IMG/VR virus record: IMGVR_UViG_3300001353_000013
Coordinates: 1-26,652 of that record
Strand: one strand, 5' to 3'
DNA length: 26,652 bases
Origin: a virus
Position 1 is the first letter of the stretch. Every line of letters starts with the position of its first letter. Shown here in pieces: positions 26,495-26,652 of the stretch. The translations under genes were made by a program, and so were the position numbers. The notes under the pieces were generated by a model. That model was not told the DNA's origin. It made no database searches and saw nothing but the letters and a program-made list of their open reading frames with translations.

Positions 26495-26652
26495 TTACTT
26501 ATCAGTAATGGTAACCGATGCTGTATTTGTAAATGTTTTACCTTCTGCTCGTAGTGTAATAGCAAGATCGTATGTTTGGGGGTCAAATGATCCTGTTTGT
26601 GAGAGATCCAACACCCACGTTCCATTCTTTTTAACTCGCATTCCGTAAGACG
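26495..26652 (-). CDS. C-terminal end of an upstream gene (51 codons, partial), beta-rich
   Basis: The minus strand is open from the window edge to a TAA at 26497-26495. The last 51 codons include SYGMRVKKNGTWVLDLSQTG, then FDPQTYDLAITLRA and the end KTFTNTASVTITDK. The alternating hydrophobic and polar residues and the closing strand are typical of a C-terminal Ig-like or tail-associated beta-sandwich. It lies 27 bases before the 458-aa gene on the same strand, so it is the preceding gene of the operon. The rest, and hence the family, is outside the window. Confidence 0.7.
   Translation of the reverse strand, partial: SYGMRVKKNGTWVLDLSQTGSFDPQTYDLAITLRAEGKTFTNTASVTITDK

Noticed and set aside
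26419-26625. 68-codon open frame on the minus strand near the end of the window
   Set aside because: It overlaps the true C-terminal end of the upstream gene and the start of the 458-aa gene in another frame. Its composition (His, Leu, Lys runs) is typical of a shadow.
1-26652. Exact T4-type late promoters (TATAAATA) before genes
   Set aside because: I did not find an exact copy at a suitable distance in any of the intergenic gaps on the minus strand. A systematic search was not possible here.

Overview
The window is a late structural module of a tailed phage with a contractile (myovirus-type) tail. Every real gene is on the minus strand, so transcription runs from position 26652 towards position 1. 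Genes are packed almost end to end: three junctions overlap by one base (TAATG), others are 1-27 bases apart, and only three gaps exceed 40 bases. No stretch over 300 bases lacks a gene, and I saw no tRNA, CRISPR array, integrase or insertion sequence. The DNA is clearly AT-rich.

The landmarks are a gp5-type spike/hub OB-fold protein (24378-25091), a gp25-like wedge protein (18718-19074) and a gp6/baseplate-J wedge protein (16871-18700). In transcription order the layout is: the last 51 codons of an unknown gene; a probable tube-initiator or hub-cap protein (458 aa); the spike (237 aa); an unrecognised 574-aa protein with a hydrophobic proline-rich C-terminus; an S1-domain protein (431 aa); an amidoligase-like enzyme with a beta-helix-like C-terminus (435 aa); a probable neck or tail virion protein (280 aa); gp25-like; gp6-like; a 93-aa protein; a 911-aa protein in the gp7 position; then fibre or peripheral proteins of 188, 651, 1240 and 2502 aa; and the first codons of another gene.

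The host is most likely a member of Bacteroidota, possibly a marine flavobacterium. Two observations support this. Almost all start codons are preceded by A/T-rich leaders without a Shine-Dalgarno sequence, as in Bacteroidota. The S1-like protein also appears colinear with the N-terminal region and first four S1 domains of Bacteroidota bS1, including a W-D-A-Y-E motif. This host assignment is inference.

The most interesting part is the stretch 19946-22605, where two non-structural-looking genes sit inside the baseplate cluster: a shortened bS1 look-alike that may redirect host translation initiation, and an amidoligase-like enzyme that may modify a peptide or protein. Each is preceded by one of the larger gaps, and each of those gaps carries a GATATATA(A/T)(A/T) element that may be a late promoter. 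The same element precedes the giant 2502-aa adhesin-like gene.
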